20,804 nt of DNA from NCBI GenBank assembly GCA_964374095.1, contig CAYJXJ010000076.1, forward strand, positions 1-20,804. Direction: 5' to 3'. The DNA is from CAYJXJ01 sp964374095 (GTDB lineage: Bacteria; Elusimicrobiota; Elusimicrobia; UBA1565; UBA9628). A program made the translations under genes and the position numbers. Below the pieces are notes generated by a model. The model worked only from the letters and a program-made list of their open reading frames with translations, was not told the DNA's origin and did not search any database. Of the stretch, positions 1-6,756 are shown one piece after another; positions within the stretch are counted from its first letter, which is position 1, and each line of letters begins with the position of its first letter.

Positions 1-39
1 CGTTGCCAAACAGACGATACCACCTCTGGCAGGGAACCT

Positions 40-249
40 CTAGATGATTATCAGTTCCGGGGCCGCGGACCTGGCCGCGGGGGCTCGCCAACCGCGGCCG
101 ACGCCGAAGCTCACGACGCACAAGCCCAGCACCAGGAGCACGCGCAGGAATTCCCCCGTTGAAAAGGAAAGCGACCTTCGGCGCGCTGTCCCGGCTCCGC
201 TCCAGGCAATCGAAATGCGCACGCCTCCCCTGGCAGGATTGGAATCCAT
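40..249 (-). CDS. small hypothetical protein with one membrane segment (doubtful)
   Basis: A 69-residue frame starts with ATG 53 nt beyond the stop of the preceding glycosyltransferase gene and reads in the same direction. The N-terminal half is basic and polar. Residues about 34-50 (FLRVLLVLGLCVVSFGVG) form one plausible transmembrane helix, followed by an Arg/Ala-rich tail. Third codon positions in the second half are GC-rich, like the neighbouring genes, which favours a real gene. No ribosome binding site is visible before the ATG and I recognise no family. It could be a small membrane protein at the end of the operon or chance. The plus-strand frame over the same bases (44-382) runs into the glycosyltransferase gene and looks like a shadow. 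Confidence 0.3.
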   Translation of the reverse strand: MDSNPARGGVRISIAWSGAGTARRRSLSFSTGEFLRVLLVLGLCVVSFGVGRGWRAPAARSAAPELIII

Positions 250-302
250 GGAAATAGTATGGCAAATTCTCGATCAAAGAGCTTGGGACGACGCGCGCCC
301 CG

Positions 303-1547
303 TCACGGTCCGAAAAGGACGGACTTCCCGGCGAGCAGGAATTGCCGCAGCTGCGGAGCGAAGAACCAGACCAGCAAATTGACGCCCAGCCAAGACCCGG
401 CCCCCGCGGCGAAGCGGCGGCCATATCGCGTCTGCAGGTCTTTGGCCCCGGCCGCGGCCAGCAAAATGAGCGGCCCCGCGATCGGCGTGCGGTAGCGCGA
501 CACCGGCCCGCCGGCCACCGCATGCACCGCGACATAGAGTCCCAACATCAGCCCGATCAGCCACAACTCCCGCCTGCGGCCAAGGCTCAACAGGGCGACG
601 AGCCAAAAAGGAACCAAGACCATGTACGTCCAATCATATTCGGGCAGAAAGGGATAGAACATCGAGGCCACGTTGAAAATGTAGGCCTTGGCGATCTTGG
701 CCGCGGGCGTCGAGGCCCATAAGTGAGCCATGGCTTCCTTATAATGCCGCTTCTGTTCGAGTTCGGGCATGCGGGGAGAATGGAATTTCACCTCGCCCAA
801 GTCGCCCAGGCGATTGAGCGGCAAGGCCAAGCCCATGTAAATACCGGCCTCTCCCTGCGTGGAGGCCGGAATGAACCGGCCGAATACCGCATAGTTTCGC
901 CAAATCCACGGAGCGAACACCGCGAAAATAACGGACAAATAGACGGCGGCGTGCCGCGGCTTGGCCTTGGACCTCAGGACCGGAATGGCCAGACCCGCGG
1001 CCCCGGCGAAGGGAGCGAAATCGGGCCGAATCAGACAGAGCGCTCCGGATATTCCTCCCAGAATGAAGGCTTCAGCGCCGGGCCCGGCTTTGAGACCATG
1101 CCAACACCACAGAAAAAGGCATGCCAAGGACGCCGCCGCCGATTCGCTCAAAAGGCGGGCGCAGGGCTCGATGAGGCCAAAGTAAGCGGCCGCCGCCGCG
1201 CCGATCGGGACTTCCCACTTGCCGCCGAGCAGAACCCCGCCGGCCGCGGCCAACGCCACGCAGGCCAGCGCTCCAAAGGCGGCCTGCCCCATTTGGACCG
1301 GGAGAATTTTAACGCCGAAAACCTTATAGCTGCCGGCCAGCAAAAGTGAGTATCCCGGCATGCGAAACAGCCGGTCCCCGGCGCCATCCTCGTAGCGGCC
1401 GCGCGACGCCAAATTGACCGCCACGTCGTGGTACTGCCGGGCGTCCCCGTCGAGCTCGCCCGGACCTCGGGAATCCATCAGGACAAATCCGGTCCGGAGC
1501 GCGAATGCCGCCAGGCCCACCGCGGCCAAGCGCCGCGCGCCGCTCAC
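303..1547 (-). CDS. ArnT/PMT-like membrane glycosyltransferase (GT-C fold)
   Basis: A 414-residue integral membrane protein. The chosen start is a GTG whose last two bases overlap the TGA of the upstream methyltransferase (GTGA). A longer in-frame extension exists but only overlaps that gene. Residues 33-41 (DGDARQYHD), in the first extracytoplasmic loop after TM1, match the acidic motif of the ArnT/dolichyl-phosphate-mannose mannosyltransferase group (GT39/GT83-like). It is followed by FRMPGYSLLL, also typical. About ten hydrophobic helices follow, and the conserved-looking SRYRTP segment lies near the C-terminus. Enzymes of this fold move a sugar from a polyprenyl-phosphate donor to a lipid, glycan or protein on the outer face of the inner membrane. 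Donor and acceptor here are unknown. Its place at the end of a glycan operon fits that role. Confidence 0.8.
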   Translation of the reverse strand: MSGARRLAAVGLAAFALRTGFVLMDSRGPGELDGDARQYHDVAVNLASRGRYEDGAGDRLFRMPGYSLLLAGSYKVFGVKILPVQMGQAAFGALACVALAAAGGVLLGGKWEVPIGAAAAAYFGLIEPCARLLSESAAASLACLFLWCWHGLKAGPGAEAFILGGISGALCLIRPDFAPFAGAAGLAIPVLRSKAKPRHAAVYLSVIFAVFAPWIWRNYAVFGRFIPASTQGEAGIYMGLALPLNRLGDLGEVKFHSPRMPELEQKRHYKEAMAHLWASTPAAKIAKAYIFNVASMFYPFLPEYDWTYMVLVPFWLVALLSLGRRRELWLIGLMLGLYVAVHAVAGGPVSRYRTPIAGPLILLAAAGAKDLQTRYGRRFAAGAGSWLGVNLLVWFFAPQLRQFLLAGKSVLFGP

Positions 1548-2440
1548 GCCTTCTTGCGCGCCACGAGCTCCAGCGAATCGCGCGTGTTGAGATAGAGGAC
1601 CTTGTCCTCCATGCCCAGCCCCCCCACCAGCGCGTCGACCGGACGACGGACGACCCAGGGATAGTTCTTGAGCCGGCTCGACCAGTAGCCCCAGGTGAAT
1701 ATGCGGCCGAAGGAGCGGACCAGCGCCACCTCGAAGCCCGCCCGCTCGAGCAGCCGCGAGAGGGTCCCGCGGCCGAAGTAGTAGAGGTGCGCCGGGCGCA
1801 GGGCCCACCAGCCTCCCCGCAGGATCTTGGCCGAGAGGCTGTCGATGTCCGGGGTGACAAGGTAAAGGAATCCACCCGGCTTGAGCAGCCGGCCGCAATC
1901 CGCCACGACCTCGGCGGGCATGGTCAGGTGCTCGATCACATCGATCATGGCCAAGGCGTCGAAGCTCCCGGGCGCAAGGCGCGCGTCCTGCAAAGTCCCG
2001 GCATGGACCTGGAGGCCGAATCTCCGTCGCGCTTCCTGCGCCGCCCACCGGCTGGGCTCGACCCCTTCCACCTCGAAATCGGCGCGCGCGGCGTTGAGGA
2101 AGAATCCCGTGGCGCAGCCGAGCTCCAGAAGCCTGCCGCCGGCGGCGAAGCGCCGCACGGTAGCCAAGGAAAGGTGCGCGTTTATGGACCGGCTTGAAGA
2201 CTCTTGCTGGTAGTCGGGATCATGGCTGTCGGCGTAGCCCCCCATGACCGTCCCCTCCTCGGGCCGGGGGTTGGTGAAAGCAAGGCCGCAGGAACGGCAC
2301 TTGACGATGCGGCCGTAGCCGTCGAAGCGGTCGGTGGTCGCGTTGAAGTCATCGGCGGAAAGTTCGCGGGAATAGGGCCGCTCATAAAGCACGCGGCACT
2401 CATCCGAGCCGCACAGGCAGGAAACTGAAACGAGTTTCAT
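1544..2440 (-). CDS. class I SAM-dependent methyltransferase with N-terminal zinc-ribbon-like motif
   Basis: 298 residues. Cysteine pairs C8/C10 and C48/C51 (CRSCGL) suggest a small zinc-binding head. The Rossmann methyltransferase domain then shows motif I LLELGCATGFFL (104-115), an acidic residue after strand 2 (GVEPS, about 129), IDVIEHL (166-172) and LKPGG (186-190). A C-terminal segment with HLYYFGRGTLSRLLERAGF is usual in Methyltransf_23-type enzymes found in polysaccharide and lipid-glycan clusters. It probably methylates a sugar or glycan intermediate in the cytoplasm, but the substrate cannot be read. The ATG lies only 2 bp outside a palindromic insertion-like sequence (2443-2530) and has no clear ribosome binding site. 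The stop overlaps the GTG of the next glycosyltransferase gene. Confidence 0.85.
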   Translation of the reverse strand: MKLVSVSCLCGSDECRVLYERPYSRELSADDFNATTDRFDGYGRIVKCRSCGLAFTNPRPEEGTVMGGYADSHDPDYQQESSSRSINAHLSLATVRRFAAGGRLLELGCATGFFLNAARADFEVEGVEPSRWAAQEARRRFGLQVHAGTLQDARLAPGSFDALAMIDVIEHLTMPAEVVADCGRLLKPGGFLYLVTPDIDSLSAKILRGGWWALRPAHLYYFGRGTLSRLLERAGFEVALVRSFGRIFTWGYWSSRLKNYPWVVRRPVDALVGGLGMEDKVLYLNTRDSLELVARKKA

Positions 2441-2442
2441 AT

Positions 2443-2530
2443 GGGGCCAGGTCTCAACACGGCTCCGCCGAACACATTGTGTCTATTTGGGAATGATCCG
2501 ACAATGTGTCAGATGTTAGGATGTGACCCC
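2443..2530. mobile_element. MITE/REP-like palindromic insertion remnant
   Basis: The 88-bp unit has near-matching inverted ends: GGGGCCA at 2443-2449 and TGACCCC at 2524-2530 (6 of 7 when inverted). Inside are 9-bp inverted repeats ACACATTGT (2472-2480) and ACAATGTGT (2501-2509) separated by 20 bp. It is markedly more AT-rich than its surroundings and fills the only large gap in the chain of overlapping genes. Ends of the GGGGTCA...TGACCCC kind are familiar from small palindromic elements moved by IS200/REP-type (RAYT) transposases, but that link is recalled, not shown. No target duplication and no transposase gene are visible here. Confidence 0.45.
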
Positions 2531-3612
2531 CTGCGCAGCCAGGCGCCGATGACGCGGACGATTCGCTCCGCGGCCTTGCCGTCTCCAAAGGGATTGGGTC
2601 CCGCGGGGGGTCGCGGCGGATGAGCCGCCAGGCGAGCGGCCTCGCGCACGAGTCTCTCCGGCGAGAAGCCGACCAGCGTCCCCCACCGGCCGATAATCTC
2701 GGGACGCTCCGTCTTCTCCCGAACGACCAGGACGGGCTTGCCGAGGCTCGGCGCCTCTTCCTGGACGCCCCCGGAGTCGGTGACCAGGAACTCCGACCGG
2801 CGCATGAGCGCCACGAACTCCCTAAAACTCAGCGGGGAGAGGAGACGGATGCACGGGTGGCTCAAGAGCCTCGCGGCCCACCGAACCTTGGGGTTGGGGT
2901 GGACGAGATAGACCCAGGTCACGCCGGGAATCAGATGCGCGGCCTCCAACAGCCCCTCAAACACGCGCCGCATGGGCTCTCCGAAGCTTTCTTGGCGATG
3001 AAGCGTGACCGTGACCAGACGGGCATCCTCCCCAATATCCTCCAGGCCCGGCACGGAGCAGGGCGGCCGGCTCAGCGCCCAGCGCAGCGCGTCGACTCCC
3101 GTGTTTCCGGTCACGTGGATGCGCCCCGCGGGCAGGCCTTCCCGCAGGAGGTGGCGCCGCGCCGACGGCGTCGGCGCGAAAAGCAGCGCCGAGATCTTAT
3201 CGACGCAGGCCCGGTTGAGCTCCTCCGGGAACGGGCGGGCCAGGTCTCCCGTGCGCAGGCCCGCCTCGATATGCGCGACGGGAACGCCCCGGTGGAAGGC
3301 GGCCAGCGCCGCGCCCAGGGCGGAGGTGGTGTCTCCCTGCACCAGCACGAGCTTGGGCGCCGAACGCGCGAGCACGCGGTCCATCCCCGCGAGCACGCGT
3401 CCGAGGACCTGCGCCGAGCTCTGGCCGCGGCGCATGACGTTCAAATCGGGCTCCGAGCGCAGGCCGAACTCCGCGAGCGCCGAATCCAGGAGCTCTCGAT
3501 GCTGGGCCGTGGCGCACAGGCCGACCCGCAGGCCCACGCGGCGCAGAGCGCGCACGACCGGGGCCATCTTTATGGCCTCCGGGCGCGTGCCCACCACGGC
3601 GAGAATTTTCAC
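2509..3612 (-). CDS. wecB: UDP-N-acetylglucosamine 2-epimerase, non-hydrolysing
   Basis: 367 residues, normal for the family. Signature motifs are all present: VVGTRPEAIKMAP (7-18), VQGDTTS with D94, HIEAGLRTGD with E116, FPEELNR with E130/E131, HVTGNTGVDAL, TLHRQESFG with H205, LVHPNP, TDSGGVQEEAP (278-288) and REKTERPE. The enzyme interconverts UDP-GlcNAc and UDP-ManNAc in the cytoplasm, feeding ManNAc or ManNAcA into surface glycans. No WecC-type dehydrogenase is in the window. The loop reads HRQESFG where E. coli has HRRESFG. The start is GTG, overlapping the TGA of the upstream glycosyltransferase (GTGA). The last six residues (GSHPNI) and the stop codon lie inside the insertion-like sequence at 2443-2530, so the C-terminus has probably been replaced. 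Confidence 0.95.
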   Translation of the reverse strand: MKILAVVGTRPEAIKMAPVVRALRRVGLRVGLCATAQHRELLDSALAEFGLRSEPDLNVMRRGQSSAQVLGRVLAGMDRVLARSAPKLVLVQGDTTSALGAALAAFHRGVPVAHIEAGLRTGDLARPFPEELNRACVDKISALLFAPTPSARRHLLREGLPAGRIHVTGNTGVDALRWALSRPPCSVPGLEDIGEDARLVTVTLHRQESFGEPMRRVFEGLLEAAHLIPGVTWVYLVHPNPKVRWAARLLSHPCIRLLSPLSFREFVALMRRSEFLVTDSGGVQEEAPSLGKPVLVVREKTERPEIIGRWGTLVGFSPERLVREAARLAAHPPRPPAGPNPFGDGKAAERIVRVIGAWLRRGSHPNI

Positions 3613-4760
3613 GCGCGGCCCCGGTAGAGCTCCTCATACCGCAGCGCCACTCCCGTGACGCTGCAAGCTTCGGCCGCGGCGCGGGCGCGGCGCCCCAGCA
3701 ACCCGGCGAGGACGGGATCCCCCAACAGCCGGCGGAGATGCCCTTCCAGAACCCGGGCGTGGCCCGGCTCGAAGAATAGCGCGGAAACTCCGTCTTCGAG
3801 GAGTTCCGCCGCGCCCCCCACCCGGCTGGCCGCCACGGCCAAACCCGAGGCCATGGCTTCCAACAGGGCGTTGGAAAGCCCCTCCGAGATCGAGGGAAGG
3901 ATGAAGACATCGGCCGCGGCGTAGGCCTTTTCGATATCCGGCATGGAACCCGTGACCAGCACCCTTGATGCGAGGGATGCGGCGCGCGCGCGCAGCGTCG
4001 CGGACTCGGGCCCATCCCCCACCAAGACCGCGAACGCGGGCCGGTCCTGCCCGGTCGCGGCGCGATCAAAGGCCTCCAGAAAATCCCCCAGCCGCTTCTC
4101 GGCCGAAAGCCTTCCGACATAGATGAAGCCCATGCCCTCGGGCCATCCCAGCTCGCGACGGGCCGCGGCCTTGGCCGCGGCATCCGCGGGGCGATGGCGG
4201 ACGGTGTCCACTCCGTTGGGGCAGACCCGGACCCGGCGGCGGTCAAGGCCGTAGGCCGCGGCCTCCTCGGCCAGGCCTTTCGTCACCGCCACAAACAGGG
4301 GATCCAGGCCCCTCAGCAGGCGGAGCTTGAGCCGCCCGCTCCATGTCCCGGCCGAGGCCGCCAACTCCCCGATCCCGGGCCCGCCCCCAAGCTTGACCAC
4401 GACCGGCTTGCCGGCCAGGCGGCCGATGATGGCCGCTGAAAGCGCCGGAGACCCCGCCAAGTGCGCGTGGATCGCGTCGTAGTCGCCCCGGGTGCGCCAC
4501 AACCGCGCCGCCAGCGAGGCCATGAAGGTCAGGGAATCCGCAAGTCCATTACCGGCGCGCCACAGCCGCCGGACGCCAACGCCGCGGACCGACTCCTGCG
4601 CCGCCAGACCCGGCAGCCGCCGCGTCAGCACCGAAACCTGATGCCCCCGCGCGCCCAGCGCCACCGAGAGTTCCAAGGCCTGCTTTTCGGAACCCCCCAG
4701 GTACGGGTGAAAACCCGCGCTCACCATCACAATGCGAAGCGGAGCCGCGCCCGGCGTCAT
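3609..4760 (-). CDS. GT4-family glycosyltransferase
   Basis: 383 residues with a GT-B fold. The N-terminal acceptor domain has SAGFHPYLGGSEKQALELS (14-32) and IHAHLAG (97-103). The C-terminal donor domain has PNGVDTVRHRP (181-191), YVGRLSAEKRLGDF (214-227), LVGDGPE (246-252), DVFILPSISEGLSNALLEAM with the E-x7-E pair E293/E301, and SRVGGAAELL. This is a retaining GT4 enzyme that transfers a sugar from a nucleotide-sugar donor, most likely onto a lipid-linked glycan at the inner face of the membrane. The ATG overlaps the upstream TGA, and a GTG codon directly precedes it, so the start could be one codon earlier. A longer frame extends upstream to 5177 but only overlaps the methyltransferase gene. 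The stop overlaps the wecB start. Confidence 0.9.
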   Translation of the reverse strand: MTPGAAPLRIVMVSAGFHPYLGGSEKQALELSVALGARGHQVSVLTRRLPGLAAQESVRGVGVRRLWRAGNGLADSLTFMASLAARLWRTRGDYDAIHAHLAGSPALSAAIIGRLAGKPVVVKLGGGPGIGELAASAGTWSGRLKLRLLRGLDPLFVAVTKGLAEEAAAYGLDRRRVRVCPNGVDTVRHRPADAAAKAAARRELGWPEGMGFIYVGRLSAEKRLGDFLEAFDRAATGQDRPAFAVLVGDGPESATLRARAASLASRVLVTGSMPDIEKAYAAADVFILPSISEGLSNALLEAMASGLAVAASRVGGAAELLEDGVSALFFEPGHARVLEGHLRRLLGDPVLAGLLGRRARAAAEACSVTGVALRYEELYRGRA

Positions 4761-5767
4761 CACGTTCGGCGGCCCAGGATGCCGGGCTTGGGCACCAGCC
4801 CATGAGGCAATACCTTCAGCGGGGTGAAGCCCGCATCCTGGAACCAGCGCTCCAGCTCTTCTTTGGTATGGTGGTGCTGGAAGGGCGGGGAAATCCAGTC
4901 GAAGTTCTCGATCAGGCGCACCTTGAAGTCCGGATGGATGGAGAATGTCAGGAAACGCGCCAACGGCACGGCCCCCAAGGCCGCCAGCGGGTAGCACAGG
5001 GCATAGAGAAGGCGCGAGCCGAGCTTGACGGTGAAGACCCGCAGGAGATCGCTGAGGGCGTGGCGCACCGCCACCACCGCCCAAGCCGATCGCCGATGAT
5101 CGGCGATCCAGTTCCGGCCGGAGCGCAGGGGATTGGTGGCGAAGTCCTCGAACCGGCCGGCCTTGCCGTACACCCACGCCGTCATCAAGCCCCGCGGCCT
5201 TACCAATTCCGCGGTTCTCCTGAAGGCCGTTTCGGTGTCCGGAGTATGGTGCAGCACTCCCAGGCTATAGACGATGTCGAAAATCCCCTCCCGAAACGGG
5301 GGATGCAGGAGATTGCCCTGGACGACGTGAAGGCGCGGGTTGTCCCGCGCGTGGGGAGCCAGGCGCAATGCCGCGTCGGAGAGGTCGAAGGCCACGACCT
5401 CCGCCCCCAATCGCAAAGCGGCCAAGGAGTATCGGCCCATGCCGCAGCCGGCGTCAAGGGTCAGACGGCCCTTGAAATCCGGCGCCGGAATTTGGGTTTC
5501 CTCGATGAAGATCCCGTCGTCCTCCGGAAGGGGTCCCGGGTAGCGTTCCCATTCCCAGGCGAAAGTCTCCCGGGTCCGGTTCATCGCCGGGTCGGACTCG
5601 ACGGCGGCCAAGAGCCGCGGGACGCCCGAGATAATCGGGTACTCTTGCCGGCAGGAGCGGCAGCGAAGCCTTCCTTCCGACGCCGCCTCGTTCTCCCAAG
5701 CGACCTCGGCGTCGAGGGGCCCGCGGCAGCACGGCGAGGCCAGCAGTTCCAGCAACCGCCTTCTCAC
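4760..5767 (-). CDS. Trm112-like domain plus class I SAM methyltransferase
   Basis: 335 residues. The GTG start overlaps the TGA of the upstream flippase-like gene (GTGA), and VRRRLLELLASP is the usual opening of this architecture. Residues 1-55 form a Trm112-like zinc head (C13, C14, C36, C39; then YPIISGVPRLL). The methyltransferase core follows, with TLDAGCGMGRYS (103-114), acidic D128 in FDLSDAAL, GNLLHPPF (151-158) and VYSLGVLHHTPD (166-177). The C-terminal 130 residues carry two hydrophobic stretches and FDWISPPFQHHHTKEELERWF, often seen in this group. It is probably a small-molecule, lipid or sugar methyltransferase tied to glycan synthesis. The substrate is unknown. The stop overlaps the GT4 start (ATGA). 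Confidence 0.88.
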   Translation of the reverse strand: MRRRLLELLASPCCRGPLDAEVAWENEAASEGRLRCRSCRQEYPIISGVPRLLAAVESDPAMNRTRETFAWEWERYPGPLPEDDGIFIEETQIPAPDFKGRLTLDAGCGMGRYSLAALRLGAEVVAFDLSDAALRLAPHARDNPRLHVVQGNLLHPPFREGIFDIVYSLGVLHHTPDTETAFRRTAELVRPRGLMTAWVYGKAGRFEDFATNPLRSGRNWIADHRRSAWAVVAVRHALSDLLRVFTVKLGSRLLYALCYPLAALGAVPLARFLTFSIHPDFKVRLIENFDWISPPFQHHHTKEELERWFQDAGFTPLKVLPHGLVPKPGILGRRT

Positions 5768-6756
5768 GGGGGGTCCCCGGAATCCTCGCCCTGGGATTCG
5801 ACGGCTCCCAAGGTCAGGCCCTCCCGCCATAAGAAGGTCACCCCCAGAACCGTGATGAAGAGAAATCCGACCATATGCGACAGCACGGCGTAGGCCAAAG
5901 CCTCGGCGGGCTGCGCGCCGAATCGCTCGAGGATCGTGCGCACCGCGGCCTCGAATGTGCCGATCGCCCCCGGCGCGGCGGGAAGCGCGGCCCCCGCTCC
6001 GGCCCAGGAAAGCACGAGGATGGCCCGCGCCGGTCCCACCAGTTCCCCCATTCCCAAGGCGCGGGCCGCCGCCCACAATCCCACAGCATCCACGCTCCAA
6101 AGCATCAGGCTTAGGGCCGTGGCGCTCAAGGCCGCCGCGGGGCGGCGCAGCGCCGCGCCGCCCGAAACCAGATGCCGGGCCAAGTCCCGGGCCTTTGGCC
6201 AAACCGCGAGCCTCCGGCCGATCACGCCCTCCGGCTCGAACCAGGACCGGGCGAAGACGATCAGGCCCAGCACGGTCAGAATGCCCCCCAGGGCGGCATG
6301 CGCCGCGGCGCGGACAGGGGCTTCGACCATCCCGGGTTCCCACCACCCGGCCGCCGAGAACAACGCCAACAGCGCGGCCACGTCCATGAAGCGCTCCACG
6401 ACCACGCTGGAGAGCGCCGTCGCGGCCGGCAGTCCGAGTTTTCGGCCCGCCAGAACCGCCCTAAGAAATTCGCCCACGCGCATGAAGATCAAATTATTGA
6501 CGCCCAGTCCGATCGCCTCCAGCCGCGCGAGAAGCCCCCACGGAGCATCGGCCACGGGCGAGAGCAGGATGCGCCACCGCGCCGCTCGGATCGCGAGATC
6601 GACACAGGAAATCGCGACCATGATGGGGATCCAGCCCCAGCGCGCGCGGGAGAGAACATCGCGGACTTCTCCCCAATGGATATTCTTAAAGGCCAAAGAC
6701 AAGCCCAGGCCCGTCACCGCCAAGGCCAGAGCGACGTAAAAAAAACGCTTCTTCAT
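5764..6756 (-). CDS. UPF0104/LPG-synthase-TM-like membrane protein, possible flippase
   Basis: 330 residues with about eight hydrophobic helices. Starting at MKKRFFYV gives a clean first helix and an ATGA overlap with the upstream gene. A 14-residue upstream extension exists but is less likely. Family marks are RAARWRILL (57-65), GLGVNNLIFMRVGEFLRA (83-100), SSVVVERFMD (116-125) and a late segment PAAPGAIGTFEAAV. The family (YbhN, AglD-like, the membrane half of MprF) is widespread in glycan and lipid gene clusters and is thought to move or modify lipid-linked intermediates, but its biochemistry is poorly defined. No soluble aminoacyl-transfer domain is attached, so it is not a full MprF. Context suggests a role in moving a lipid-linked glycan. 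Confidence 0.82.
   Translation of the reverse strand: MKKRFFYVALALAVTGLGLSLAFKNIHWGEVRDVLSRARWGWIPIMVAISCVDLAIRAARWRILLSPVADAPWGLLARLEAIGLGVNNLIFMRVGEFLRAVLAGRKLGLPAATALSSVVVERFMDVAALLALFSAAGWWEPGMVEAPVRAAAHAALGGILTVLGLIVFARSWFEPEGVIGRRLAVWPKARDLARHLVSGGAALRRPAAALSATALSLMLWSVDAVGLWAAARALGMGELVGPARAILVLSWAGAGAALPAAPGAIGTFEAAVRTILERFGAQPAEALAYAVLSHMVGFLFITVLGVTFLWREGLTLGAVESQGEDSGDPP

Noticed and set aside
250..302. Promoter or terminator between the ArnT-like gene and the small frame at 40-249
   Set aside because: Hexamers resembling TTGATC and TACTAT occur but with 12-bp spacing, and no hairpin with a T-run follows the stop at 303.
2620..3627. Plus-strand frame of 335 codons opposite wecB
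   Set aside because: WecB has every family motif on the minus strand, and the opposite frame has no recognisable domain and antisense composition.
4760..6346. Long minus-strand extensions upstream of several genes (for example to 6346, 5177, 2048, 9011)
   Set aside because: The extra N-terminal parts only overlap well-supported upstream genes. ATGA/GTGA junction starts give proteins of normal family length.
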